From Bermanella sp034110565 (lineage in GTDB: Bacteria > Pseudomonadota > Gammaproteobacteria > Pseudomonadales > Oceanobacteraceae), in contig JAWUYY010000033.1 of NCBI GenBank assembly GCA_034110565.1, positions 1 to 64,000 on the forward strand: DNA of 64,000 bases, in the 5' to 3' direction. The translations under genes were made by a program, and so were the position numbers. Below, piece after piece: positions 23,865 through 32,506 of this stretch; positions within the stretch are counted from its first letter, which is position 1; each line of letters opens with the position of its first letter. The notes under the pieces were generated by a model. That model ran no database searches, had not been told where the DNA came from, and worked only from the letters and a program-made list of their open reading frames with translations.

Positions 23865-25538
23865 CTAAGCTTGTGCCGCCATTAGCATGTCTTTGGCATG
23901 GGCAAGAGTGAGGTCGCTGATTGCAAGGCCTCCCATCATGCGAGCCAGTTCTTGCTGTCGTTGATCTTTATCGAGTTTACGTATTTGAGTTCGTGTTTGT
24001 TGTTTACCGCTGAGTTTATTGACTAATAAATGCTGGTGAGCAAGGGCAGCTACCTGTGGTTGGTGAGTCACACTAATTACCTGCTTGCTCGCTCCGAGTT
24101 GCTTGAGTAATCGCCCCATACGTTCGGCAGTTGCGCCGCCAACACCGACGTCTATTTCATCAAATATAAGAGTATCAGGCCCTTGCTGAATCAAAATTTG
24201 TAAGGCTAGGCTGATACGTGAAAGTTCACCACCTGAGGCGACTTTTTGCAGAGGCTGTAATGCTTGACCAGGGTTAAAGCTGACCAATAGCTGGATTAGA
24301 TCCACACCATGCTTACTGGCTTTATGAATGGGCTGACTATCAATTTCAAATTGTATTTGGGCTTTATCCAGCGCAAGTTGTTTCAGTTGCTTGAGTAGCG
24401 CGTTACGTAGTTTTTCAGCGGCTTTATGGCGAGCACTGCTTAGTGCACTACTATGGCCTGTAAAGGTTTGCTCGGCTTCTTCAAGGGCTAAGACAAGGTC
24501 ATCAAGGGATTGGTCCTTACCTTTAAGCTGACCTAGTTCCTCGGCTAATTTAATGTGAAGTTCCATTAGCTCTTCAGGGCGCACTTTATGTTTGCGCGCT
24601 AATTCATAAATAGCATTAAGGCGCTCTTCTACGTGTTGTAAGCGCTGAGGGTTGATCTCAAAATTATCAATATAATTGGATAGCTCGTTGGTTGCTTCAC
24701 CCATTACTAGGTAGGCTTGATTTAATAGTTCGTGGGCGCTGGCTAATGCCGGGCTGCTATCAATAAGAGGGTCTAGTTTTTGTAGCGCCTTTTGTATGGC
24801 TTCGTAGGCATCTGCTTGGTCTTCATCGTTCTGGCACAAGTGCAGTGCTTGTTGGGCGCTGAGTAAATGAGTTTCTGCATTGGCTAGACGCTTTTGTTCA
24901 ACCTCTAGTGCTTCGACTTCATCTGGTTGTAGGTCGACAAGATCAAGCTCTTGAACTTGATATTCTAATAGTTGAATGCGGGCCAATGACTCGTCAGTTT
25001 GGTTTTGCAGACGATCTACTCGGGTCTTAAGGTCTTGCCATTGGCTGTAACTGGTTTTGACATCCTGTAAAAGAGTGCCGTATTGGCCGTAGTTATCTAG
25101 TAATTGGCGCGGTGCATCTTTATGCAGCAAAATTTGGTGGGCATGCTGACCATGGATGTCGAGTACTTGTTGCCCCAGCTCTTTTAGCTGCTGCAGTGGC
25201 GCTGGACGACCGTTAATATAGCCGCGACTGCGCCCTTCATTGGTAATGATGCGTGATAATATTAGCTGGTCTTGATCATCAGACATGTCATTTGCGTCAA
25301 GCCAAGCTCGTAATTTGGGTTTGTTCGTTAACTCAAAGCAGGCATAGATTTCCGCTTTGGTTGCGCCAGGGCGCACGTGGCTGCCCTCTGCTTTGCCACC
25401 GGTAGCGAGAGATAAAGCATCCAGCATGATGGATTTACCTGCTCCAGTTTCACCAGTAACAGCGCTAAAGCCCGAGCTAAGATCCAGTTCGAGGCTGTCG
25501 ACAATGGTGAAGTCCTTAATAGATATATGTGCCAGCAT
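23865..25538 (-). CDS. recN: DNA repair protein RecN
   Basis: A 557-residue SMC-like ATPase of the usual length. The Walker A site GETGAGKS lies at about residues 29-36; long coiled-coil arms fill 150-360; the C-terminal half carries the ABC signature SGGELSRISLALQ and the Walker B LIFDEIDVGVGG. It helps bridge broken DNA during double-strand break repair and is a classic SOS gene. Two LexA-like boxes lie directly upstream (25550-25585). It is divergent from grpE. Confidence 0.96.
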   Translation of the reverse strand: MLAHISIKDFTIVDSLELDLSSGFSAVTGETGAGKSIMLDALSLATGGKAEGSHVRPGATKAEIYACFELTNKPKLRAWLDANDMSDDQDQLILSRIITNEGRSRGYINGRPAPLQQLKELGQQVLDIHGQHAHQILLHKDAPRQLLDNYGQYGTLLQDVKTSYSQWQDLKTRVDRLQNQTDESLARIQLLEYQVQELDLVDLQPDEVEALEVEQKRLANAETHLLSAQQALHLCQNDEDQADAYEAIQKALQKLDPLIDSSPALASAHELLNQAYLVMGEATNELSNYIDNFEINPQRLQHVEERLNAIYELARKHKVRPEELMELHIKLAEELGQLKGKDQSLDDLVLALEEAEQTFTGHSSALSSARHKAAEKLRNALLKQLKQLALDKAQIQFEIDSQPIHKASKHGVDLIQLLVSFNPGQALQPLQKVASGGELSRISLALQILIQQGPDTLIFDEIDVGVGGATAERMGRLLKQLGASKQVISVTHQPQVAALAHQHLLVNKLSGKQQTRTQIRKLDKDQRQQELARMMGGLAISDLTLAHAKDMLMAAQA

Positions 25539-25549
25539 AGCGCCTAAAT

Positions 25550-25585
25550 TCCTGTATGTTTATACATGTGTTTATTTATACAGTA
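25550..25585 (-). promoter_or_regulatory. Two overlapping LexA-like boxes upstream of recN
   Basis: On the minus strand TACTGTATAAATAAACACAT (25585-25566) matches the E. coli LexA consensus at 15 of 20 positions. The second, TCCTGTATGTTTATACATGT (25550-25569), matches at about 14, with CTG-N10-CAT. Double boxes before recN also occur in E. coli. Confidence 0.55.
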
Positions 25586-25605
25586 AAATTTGTATTTGTA
25601 AAGTT

Positions 25606-25634
25606 CTTGAAACTGTTTTTTCCATCCCCATATA
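25606..25634 (+). promoter_or_regulatory. Sigma-32 (heat-shock) promoter of grpE
   Basis: CTTGAAA (25606-25612), a 13-base spacer and CCCCATATA (25626-25634): an almost perfect RpoH consensus. The ATG of grpE follows at 25677. Confidence 0.85.
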
Positions 25635-25676
25635 GTGCAAACAGAATTTTTATTGACCCGCGTGTTGGAGAGACGA

Positions 25677-26252
25677 ATGTCAGATCACGAAAACATCACT
25701 CCCGAGATGGAAAACGAAGAACAATTTGCCCAAGGACAAGCAAGTGCAGAGGCTGAGTCGGCAGAACAAGGTGCTGACGATCAAGTCAATCAACTGCAAG
25801 CTGAAGTGGCAGAGTTGAAAGAAGAAGTGCTGCGTGCTCAAGCGGAAACGCAAAATGTACGTCGTCGCGCAGAAAGCGATGTGGAAAAAGCACATAAGTT
25901 CAGTACTGAAAAGTTTGCTCGTGAACTATTGAACGTGGTGGATAACCTCGACCGCGCCATGGCCATGAGCCCAGACGATGAGGTGGTTAAGCCTTTCCTT
26001 GAAGGCATCGAGATGACCCATAAAAGCTTTATCGATACTTTAAAGAAATTCAGCGTAGAGCAGATCAACCCAGAAGGGCATCCGTTCGATCCTGAAATGC
26101 ACCAAGCTATTTCAATGGTAGAAGCGCCAGACTCAGAACCCAATACCGTGTTAAATGTTGTGCAAAAAGGCTATACCAACCATGGTCGCCTTTTACGTCC
26201 AGCGATGGTGGTGGTATCAAAACCTGCTTCAAAAGTAGATGAACAAGCTTAA
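25677..26252 (+). CDS. grpE: Heat-shock nucleotide exchange factor GrpE
   Basis: A 191-residue protein. The first 40 residues are acidic and unstructured, then comes the long coiled coil (NQLQAEVAELKEEVLRAQAE, about 38-110) and the beta-wing end with QINPEGHPFDPEMHQAIS and VVQKGYTNHGRLLRPAMV. It releases ADP from DnaK. The ATG at 25677 follows GGAGAG; an upstream in-frame codon is rejected. First of grpE-dnaK-dnaJ, with its own heat-shock promoter. Confidence 0.96.
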   Translation: MSDHENITPEMENEEQFAQGQASAEAESAEQGADDQVNQLQAEVAELKEEVLRAQAETQNVRRRAESDVEKAHKFSTEKFARELLNVVDNLDRAMAMSPDDEVVKPFLEGIEMTHKSFIDTLKKFSVEQINPEGHPFDPEMHQAISMVEAPDSEPNTVLNVVQKGYTNHGRLLRPAMVVVSKPASKVDEQA

Positions 26253-26268
26253 GTGTCTTGCGGCCTGT

Positions 26269-26331
26269 GAGTGCTTTATTTGCCTTGTTCGAGCTTCGTT
26301 CAAAGGACTTAAATAAAAGCATTTTTTTTAA
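26269..26331 (+). terminator. Possible weak terminator or pause hairpin after grpE
   Basis: TGCTTTATTT and AAATAAAAGCA can pair (26269 onward with about 26310-26323) and are followed by eight T. The arms GCCTGTGA and TCACAGGC enclose it. AT-rich, so efficiency is uncertain. Confidence 0.4.
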
Positions 26332-26339
26332 GTCACAGG

Positions 26340-26369
26340 CTTGAAATAAAAATAGCCATACCCACATTA
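26340..26369 (+). promoter_or_regulatory. Sigma-32-type promoter of dnaK
   Basis: CTTGAAA (26340-26346), a 14-base spacer and CCCACATTA (26361-26369), 79 bases before the dnaK start. The -35 is perfect and the -10 is close to CCCCATNTA. Confidence 0.7.
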
Positions 26370-26448
26370 AGGGTATGCAAACGATTAACGCTCACTGAGC
26401 AAAGAATAGGGCTAGCGCTCTTACGAATTTAGATTGGAGAAAAATATT

Positions 26449-28359
26449 ATGGGTAAAATCATTGGTATCGACTTAGGCACCACAAACTCTTGTGTGGCTG
26501 TATTAGATGGCGGAAAAACTCGCGTAATTGAAAACGCAGAGGGCGATCGCACAACCCCTTCTATCATTGCATATGCAGAAGACGGTGAAATTCTAGTAGG
26601 TCAGCCTGCAAAACGTCAGGCGGTTACTAACCCTACAAACACTTTATACGCGATTAAGCGTCTTATTGGTCGTCGTTTCGAAGACGATGTTGTACAAAAA
26701 GACATTAAAATGGTGCCTTATAAAATTACAAAGGCCGATAACGGTGATGCATGGGTAGAAGTGAAAGGCGAGAAATACGCGCCACCACAAATTTCTGCTG
26801 AAGTATTGAAGAAAATGAAAAAGACCGCTGAAGATTTCTTAGGCGAAAAAGTAACAGAAGCGGTTATAACCGTTCCTGCTTACTTTAACGATGCTCAGCG
26901 TCAAGCAACGAAAGATGCGGGTAAAATCGCCGGTCTTGATGTTAAGCGTATTATCAACGAACCAACCGCAGCGGCCCTTGCTTACGGCATGGACAAAGAA
27001 GGCGGTGACCGCACTATCGCAGTATATGACTTAGGTGGTGGTACGTTTGATATCTCTATCATCGAAATTGCTGACGTAGACGGTGAAAAACAATTCGAAG
27101 TATTAGCCACTAACGGCGATACTTTCTTAGGTGGTGAAGATTTCGATATGCGCCTAATCGAATTCTTAGCGGCTGAGTTTAAGAAAGATTCAGGTATGGA
27201 TCTAACAGGCGACCCGCTTGCCATGCAACGTCTAAAAGAAGCCGCTGAAAAAGCAAAAGTGGAATTATCTTCAGCGTCTCAAACTGATGTTAACTTGCCT
27301 TACATCACAGCTGACGCGACTGGTCCTAAACACTTAAATGTAAAAGTGACTCGCTCTAAATTAGAATCTTTAGTTGAAGATCTAGTTAAGAATTCACTTA
27401 AGCCTTGTGAAATGGCACTTAAAGATTCTGGCCTAAGTGCTGCTGAAATTGATGAAGTGATTTTAGTAGGTGGTCAAACTCGTATGCCACTTGTACAAAA
27501 ATTAGTAACGGATTTCTTTGGCAAAGAGCCACGTAAAGACGTGAACCCAGATGAAGCTGTTGCCATGGGTGCTGCACTACAAGGTGCTGTACTATCTGGT
27601 GATGTAAAAGACGTTTTACTTCTAGATGTTACGCCTCTAACTCTAGGTATTGAAACCATGGGTGGTGTGGCGACTGCACTGATTGAAAAAAACACAACGA
27701 TTCCAACTAAGAAATCTCAAGTGTTCTCGACTGCGGACGATAACCAATCAGCTGTAACCATTCACGTGGTTCAAGGTGAGCGTAAGCAAGCATCACAGAA
27801 CAAGTCACTTGGTCGTTTCGATTTATCTGACATTCCACCGTCACCGCGTGGTATGCCACAAATAGAAGTTACCTTTGATATTGATGCCAACGGTATCTTG
27901 AATGTAAACGCAAAAGATAAAGCGACAGGCAAAGAGCAGTCTATTGTCATTAAAGCATCTTCTGGTTTAAGCGATGAAGAAGTCGAGCAAATGGTAAAAG
28001 ACGCCGAAGCTAACGCTGAAGCGGATAAAAAGTTCGAAGATATGATCCAAGTACGCAACACTGCGGACGGAATGGTTCACGCAACTAAGAAGACTCTTGA
28101 AGAAGCAGGCGACAAAGCCACTGAAGAAGAGAAAACAGCCATCGAAGCAGCTATCGCTGAAGTTGAAGCAGCCCTAAAAGGCGACGACAAAGACGCCATT
28201 GAAGCGGCAACCGCTAAGTTAACGGAAGCGTCTTCTGCTCTTGCTCAAAAAATGTATGCCGAACAAGCGGCTGCTGAGCAACAAGCTGGTGGCGAACAAG
28301 AAGCAGGCAAAGACGACGATGTTGTAGATGCTGAGTTTGAAGAAGTAAAAGACAAGTAA
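26449..28359 (+). CDS. dnaK: Molecular chaperone DnaK (Hsp70)
   Basis: A 636-residue Hsp70 of normal length. The ATPase domain has GIDLGTTNSCVAV at residues 5-17, VYDLGGGTFD and VGGQTRMP; the hydrophobic linker DVLLLDVTPLTLG leads to the substrate domain; the tail ends with the acidic EEVKDK motif. It folds and protects proteins with DnaJ and GrpE in the cytoplasm. The ATG at 26449 follows TTGGAGA. An upstream TTG would add five residues and is rejected. Confidence 0.98.
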   Translation: MGKIIGIDLGTTNSCVAVLDGGKTRVIENAEGDRTTPSIIAYAEDGEILVGQPAKRQAVTNPTNTLYAIKRLIGRRFEDDVVQKDIKMVPYKITKADNGDAWVEVKGEKYAPPQISAEVLKKMKKTAEDFLGEKVTEAVITVPAYFNDAQRQATKDAGKIAGLDVKRIINEPTAAALAYGMDKEGGDRTIAVYDLGGGTFDISIIEIADVDGEKQFEVLATNGDTFLGGEDFDMRLIEFLAAEFKKDSGMDLTGDPLAMQRLKEAAEKAKVELSSASQTDVNLPYITADATGPKHLNVKVTRSKLESLVEDLVKNSLKPCEMALKDSGLSAAEIDEVILVGGQTRMPLVQKLVTDFFGKEPRKDVNPDEAVAMGAALQGAVLSGDVKDVLLLDVTPLTLGIETMGGVATALIEKNTTIPTKKSQVFSTADDNQSAVTIHVVQGERKQASQNKSLGRFDLSDIPPSPRGMPQIEVTFDIDANGILNVNAKDKATGKEQSIVIKASSGLSDEEVEQMVKDAEANAEADKKFEDMIQVRNTADGMVHATKKTLEEAGDKATEEEKTAIEAAIAEVEAALKGDDKDAIEAATAKLTEASSALAQKMYAEQAAAEQQAGGEQEAGKDDDVVDAEFEEVKDK

Positions 28360-28367
28360 TAAGCGCT

Positions 28368-28424
28368 AGATGGGGGACGGGAGACGTGAAGTAATTTGCG
28401 CCTCCCGTCTTGCGTCTCACATCT
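28368..28424. repeat. Long imperfect inverted repeat between dnaK and dnaJ
   Basis: AGATG...GACG..AGACG (28368-28391) pairs imperfectly with CGTCT..CGTC..CATCT (28403-28424). Repeated GAGACG-like units give it the look of a dispersed palindromic element. It could temper dnaJ expression. Confidence 0.5.
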
Positions 28425-28436
28425 AACGGAACAAGT

Positions 28437-29543
28437 ATGTCAAAACGTGATTTTTACGAAATTTTAGGTGTCGCTAAAGGCGCGGACGCAAAAGAAGTTA
28501 AGCGTGCGTACCGAAAACTCGCCATGAAATATCACCCGGATAGAAACCCGGATGATAAAGATGCTGATTCAAAATTTAAAGAAGCGACCGAAGCTTATGA
28601 GATATTAAGTGATGATCAAAAGCGTGGCGCTTATGATCAGTACGGTCATGCAGGCGTAGACGGTTCTGCTGGCCACGGTGGTGGTAGTGGAAACTTCAGC
28701 GATATTTTCGGTGATGTGTTTGGTGATATTTTTGGCGGCGGCGGTCGTGGGGGGCGTAGTGGCCCGCAGCGTGGTAGCGATTTAAAATATAACCTAGAGC
28801 TAACGCTTGAGCAGGCGGTGAAAGGTGCGGAAGTTAAAATCCGAGTGCCTACTTTAGTGAACTGCAATACCTGTCACGGCTCAGGTGCTAAAGATGGTTC
28901 GACACCAATTACCTGTAATACGTGCCATGGCCAAGGTCAGGTACGCATGCAACAGGGTTTTTTCTCTGTGCAGCAAGCGTGTCCAACGTGTCGTGGCCAA
29001 GGCACCATCATTAAAGACCCATGTACTTCTTGTCATGGACAAGGCGTTAAAGAAGAAACTAAAACGCTCAATGTGAAAGTACCTGCTGGTGTTGATAATG
29101 GCGATCGTATTCGTTTAAGCGGTGAAGGTGAAGCAGGACCGCATGGTGGTCCAGCCGGCGATTTATATGTTGAAACCCATATTAAGCCGCACAGCATTTT
29201 TGAGCGTGATGGTCGAAATCTTTATTGCGACGTCCCAATAAGCATCGCAGATGCGGCTCTTGGCGGCGAGATTGAAGTGCCCACATTAGATGGACGCGTG
29301 AATCTTAAGATCCCAGCCGAAACCCAAAGCGGTAAATTGTTCCGTTTACGTGGTAAAGGTGTCGTGCCGGTACGTGGCGGCTCAACGGGTGATTTATTAT
29401 GCCGCGTGATGGTCGAAACGCCGGTTAAGTTGACAGAGCATCAGAAGAAGATCTTGAAAGAATTTCAAGCTTCTTTGAAAGGTGAAAAGCACTCGCCAAA
29501 AAAGAAGACATGGTTCGATAATGTGAAAACATTCTTCGAATAA
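28437..29543 (+). CDS. dnaJ: Co-chaperone DnaJ (Hsp40)
   Basis: A 368-residue class I DnaJ: J domain with HPD (residues 33-35 in MKYHPDRNP), the Gly/Phe-rich region (about 72-105), four CxxCxGxG zinc motifs beginning CNTCHGSG, and the C-terminal client-binding domain. It delivers clients to DnaK and triggers ATP hydrolysis. The ATG at 28437 is the natural start of the J domain (MSKRDFYEILGV). It lies 77 bases after dnaK, across an inverted repeat. Confidence 0.97.
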   Translation: MSKRDFYEILGVAKGADAKEVKRAYRKLAMKYHPDRNPDDKDADSKFKEATEAYEILSDDQKRGAYDQYGHAGVDGSAGHGGGSGNFSDIFGDVFGDIFGGGGRGGRSGPQRGSDLKYNLELTLEQAVKGAEVKIRVPTLVNCNTCHGSGAKDGSTPITCNTCHGQGQVRMQQGFFSVQQACPTCRGQGTIIKDPCTSCHGQGVKEETKTLNVKVPAGVDNGDRIRLSGEGEAGPHGGPAGDLYVETHIKPHSIFERDGRNLYCDVPISIADAALGGEIEVPTLDGRVNLKIPAETQSGKLFRLRGKGVVPVRGGSTGDLLCRVMVETPVKLTEHQKKILKEFQASLKGEKHSPKKKTWFDNVKTFFE

Positions 29544-29584
29544 ATCCCTAGCCGCCCTTATGGGAGGTTAATGGATTACAAGAT

Positions 29585-29622
29585 AAAGCCTCAATGTGAA
29601 AGCATTGAGGCTTTTCTGTTTT
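29585..29622 (+). terminator. Terminator after dnaJ
   Basis: AAAGCCTCAATG / CATTGAGGCTTT (29585-29596 with 29603-29614), perfect 12-base stem, then TTCTGTTTT. Nothing else is seen in 29544-29856. Confidence 0.88.
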
Positions 29623-29856
29623 AGGCCGTAACGCTCATGGTGTGTGGATTTTGGCCAGGGTTGCGTATTTGATCATCCAATTATGTGCTCTGTTTTTTCT
29701 AGTATTGAAATTGTTTAACAAAGAGATACATCTTTTGCCCCATAATGGCTAAGCTATCCGCTTTATATGTTTCAATCTTGGGTTGCGCTTATTTAGGTGT
29801 GGCAAATAAGATAGAGATGTTCATCGATCAGCCCAAGCACAAACGAGAGAGGTCAC

Positions 29857-30513
29857 ATGGATTATCAATTAACAAACGACGTTGCATTGATTTGTATTGA
29901 CGATGGCAAGGCGAATGCCTTGAACCATGAGTTTATGGATGCGATGAATGACGCATTAGATAAAGCCGAAAAAGAAGCTAAAGCGGTTGTGATTACTGGC
30001 CGCGAAGGCATGTTCTCCGCGGGCTTTGATTTAAAAGCCCTAGCCAAAGGCGGGCAGCAAGCCACAGACATGTTGGAAAAAGGCATGGTATTGATGACAC
30101 GCATGTATGGATTTCCTTTGCCGGTTATTTCAGCGTGTGAAGGCCATGCTATTGGCATGGGTGTGTTCATATTATTGGCGTCGGATAATCGTCTTGGTGC
30201 GAATACTGAATATACAGTAAACCTACCTGAAACCGCTATTGGCATGCCATTTACGCCTGTATTGATGAGCTTAATCAAAGATCGCATCGTCAATACACAG
30301 CAAACCATCGCCGTGATTCAATCGAAAAAATACACACCAAGTGAAGCGGTAAACGCCGGCATATTGGATCAGCTTGTTGAAAAAGATCAATTGCTAGACA
30401 CTGCTATGACACTCGCTCAAGAATTGAGCAAGCTTCCTAAGGCATTTTACAAAACCAATAAGCTAGACCTACGTGGTGATAAGCTTAAGATTATGCAAGC
30501 CTCGTTAAAATAG
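29857..30513 (+). CDS. Enoyl-CoA hydratase/crotonase family protein
   Basis: A 218-residue crotonase-fold protein, shorter than the common 260. The oxyanion-hole stretches FSAGFDLKAL (about 50-59) and the Gly-rich helix EGHAIGMGVFILLASDNRLG (about 91-110) are present. The second usual acid, in the Glu-rich AMGLPE-type loop, reads NLPETAIGMPF. It may hydrate enoyl-CoA or act as an isomerase. GAGAGG precedes the ATG. It is a single-gene unit between two terminators. Confidence 0.87.
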   Translation: MDYQLTNDVALICIDDGKANALNHEFMDAMNDALDKAEKEAKAVVITGREGMFSAGFDLKALAKGGQQATDMLEKGMVLMTRMYGFPLPVISACEGHAIGMGVFILLASDNRLGANTEYTVNLPETAIGMPFTPVLMSLIKDRIVNTQQTIAVIQSKKYTPSEAVNAGILDQLVEKDQLLDTAMTLAQELSKLPKAFYKTNKLDLRGDKLKIMQASLK

Positions 30514-30532
30514 TCTTGTAGGCGAGTTACCT

Positions 30533-30571
30533 AAAACCCTAGTTTGGTCCATGACGAAACTGGGGTTTTTT
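30533..30571 (+). terminator. Terminator after the crotonase gene
   Basis: AAAACCCTAGTTT pairs with GAAACTGGGGTTTT (one G-T pair), then a T-run. Confidence 0.8.
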
Positions 30572-30665
30572 ATGTGCTTGGCATAAAGGCGGCCACAGGG
30601 GCGACATAACGTAATTTCATGTACAATCCCCAACCAATATCGAAACACAGTTTTAGGTCTTAATT

Positions 30666-31472
30666 ATGACTACTCGTATTGCCATCATAGGTGCTGCAGG
30701 CCGCATGGGCCGTATTTTAATCGAAGCCACCGAGCTTGCCGAAGGCGCACAGCTAGGCGCGGGGATTGTATTGCCGGACGATAGCCTAAAAGGCGTCGAT
30801 GCGGGTGAAATGGCAGGGCTTGGCAAGAAGCTAGGTGTGAACTTGGTGGGCAGCTTAGAAGAAGCCGTGAACGATTTTGACGTCTTGGTGGATTTTACCG
30901 CACCAGAGGCCACCATGAATAATATCGAATTTTGCAAAGTAAACGGTAAAGGTATTGTGATCGGCACCACAGGCCTAAGCGAAGAGCAAAAAGCCACCTT
31001 GCAAGCCGCGGGTAGTGATATGCAGATTGTCTTTGCGCCTAACTATTCAGTAGGTGTGAACCTTTGTTTAAATTTATTACGTATGGCGGCTTCGGTTATG
31101 GGTAACGAAAGCGATATCGAAATCATTGAAATGCATCACCGTCATAAAGTGGATTCACCGTCAGGTACCGCTCTACGTTTAGGTGAAGTGATTGCTGAAA
31201 CCCTAGATTGGGACTTAAACGAAGTAGCGGTTTATGGCCGTGAAGGTCAAACGGGCGCACGTCCACAAAAACAAATTGGTTTCGAAACCATACGTGGTGG
31301 CGACGTAGTAGGTGATCACACCGTGATGTTTGCCACTGAAGGCGAGCGCGTTGAAATTACTCATAAAGCACAAAGCCGTATGACCTTTGCTAAGGGAGCC
31401 ATTCGTGCGGCGGCTTGGTTAAAAGCACAACCAAACGGCGTGTATGATATGCAGGACGTATTAGGGTTTTAA
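30666..31472 (+). CDS. dapB: 4-hydroxy-tetrahydrodipicolinate reductase
   Basis: A 268-residue enzyme of normal length. The nucleotide-binding GAAGRMGR lies at residues 9-16, the lid contains IGTTGLSEEQ, and the active-site motif EMHHRHKVDSPSGTALRLGE is intact, with its catalytic His and Lys. It makes tetrahydrodipicolinate for lysine and peptidoglycan. Its place between dnaJ and carA is the usual one in this branch, though a crotonase gene and accessory genes are inserted here. Confidence 0.96.
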   Translation: MTTRIAIIGAAGRMGRILIEATELAEGAQLGAGIVLPDDSLKGVDAGEMAGLGKKLGVNLVGSLEEAVNDFDVLVDFTAPEATMNNIEFCKVNGKGIVIGTTGLSEEQKATLQAAGSDMQIVFAPNYSVGVNLCLNLLRMAASVMGNESDIEIIEMHHRHKVDSPSGTALRLGEVIAETLDWDLNEVAVYGREGQTGARPQKQIGFETIRGGDVVGDHTVMFATEGERVEITHKAQSRMTFAKGAIRAAAWLKAQPNGVYDMQDVLGF

Positions 31473-31503
31473 TTTTTTAATATAAAACCTTAAATTGCGT
31501 AAT

Positions 31504-31542
31504 AAAAAAAACCGAAGTACGGCAACGTGCTTCGGTTTTTTT
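31504..31542 (+). terminator. Terminator after dapB, shared with the dehalogenase gene
   Basis: AAAAAACCGAAGTAC pairs with GTGCTTCGGTTTTTT (one G-T), with A- and T-runs on both sides. Confidence 0.9.
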
Positions 31543-31586
31543 GTGGATGAGTGACTGAGTTTATTTATGATTTTATGTTGGTTGGC

Positions 31587-32480
31587 TCAAAGGTATCTTG
31601 CCAATAGGTCGTTAACGGCTAATGCAAACTCAGCCCCAGAATCTTCTTGTAAAAAGTGTCCACCTTTTAAAGTTTGATGAGGCATATTTTTACAACCAGG
31701 TACGCGCTTTTGAAACTCTTTGTCGAAGCCGCGCATAATTGGGTCACCATTACTAAAGAGCGTTAAAAAAGGTTTGTCCCACTTTTCAAGTATATGCCAT
31801 GCATCACGGTTAGATTGAGATGCAGGATCGTCAGGTGTGGTCGGCACCATGCGAGGAAACGCACGGGTACCGGCTTTATATTTTGACGATGGAAAAGGTG
31901 CATCGTAGGCACGACGCTCGCCCTTGCTGAAATTTTTAAACGAACCTGCTTCAACAATACGAGCAATAGGGAACCAAGGGCTGTAACGTGCAAACCCTCG
32001 CCAGATTTTAAAAACAGTGGGCACCTTGCCAGCATCCCCTGTTGGCAACATGCCGTTACCGATTGCGATGGCGCTAAAGCGGCTGTCATTTTCGGCGGCT
32101 AAGCGCAGGCCGATAAGTGAGCCCCAGTCTTGGCAAACTAAAGTGATATCATTTAGATGTAATTGATCAATAAAGCTTTGCATCCAATCCATGTGCTTTT
32201 TATAGGAGTAGTCTGAAATATCTGTCGGCTTATCGGATTTACCAAATCCAATTAAGTCTGGCGCAATCACGCGATGGCCGGCGGCTACACATATTGGAAT
32301 CATGTGTCGATACAAGTATGACCAACTAGGCTCACCGTGCATCATTAGAATAATTTTGCCATCTTTTGGGCCTTCATCTACGTAATGCATACGCATGCCG
32401 TCTACTTCAATGAAGTTGGGCTTAAAAGCATAGTTAGGTAGGTTCTTAAAGCGAGCTTCAGGTGTGCGAATCGATTTCAT
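31587..32480 (-). CDS. Haloalkane dehalogenase (subfamily I-like alpha/beta hydrolase)
   Basis: A 297-residue alpha/beta hydrolase. The oxyanion motif HGEPSW (49-54), the nucleophile Asp118 with the adjacent halide-holding Trp119 in CQDWGS, the acid Asp246 in FSNGDPIMRG, and His275 in GGHFLQ are all in place. This is the pattern of HLD subfamily I (DhlA type), which hydrolyses C-halogen bonds to alcohol and halide. It begins 26 bases behind the TetR gene and so is probably controlled by it. Activity is well supported; the natural substrate is unknown. Confidence 0.86.
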   Translation of the reverse strand: MKSIRTPEARFKNLPNYAFKPNFIEVDGMRMHYVDEGPKDGKIILMMHGEPSWSYLYRHMIPICVAAGHRVIAPDLIGFGKSDKPTDISDYSYKKHMDWMQSFIDQLHLNDITLVCQDWGSLIGLRLAAENDSRFSAIAIGNGMLPTGDAGKVPTVFKIWRGFARYSPWFPIARIVEAGSFKNFSKGERRAYDAPFPSSKYKAGTRAFPRMVPTTPDDPASQSNRDAWHILEKWDKPFLTLFSNGDPIMRGFDKEFQKRVPGCKNMPHQTLKGGHFLQEDSGAEFALAVNDLLARYL

Positions 32481-32506
32481 ATTATTTTTTTACTCTTCGA
32501 TTTATA

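Noticed and set aside
26357..26377. CIRCE (HrcA) element before dnaK, from the CATACCC/GGGTATG hairpin
   Set aside because: CIRCE is TTAGCACTC-N9-GAGTGCTAA; this sequence differs and a sigma-32 promoter is present.
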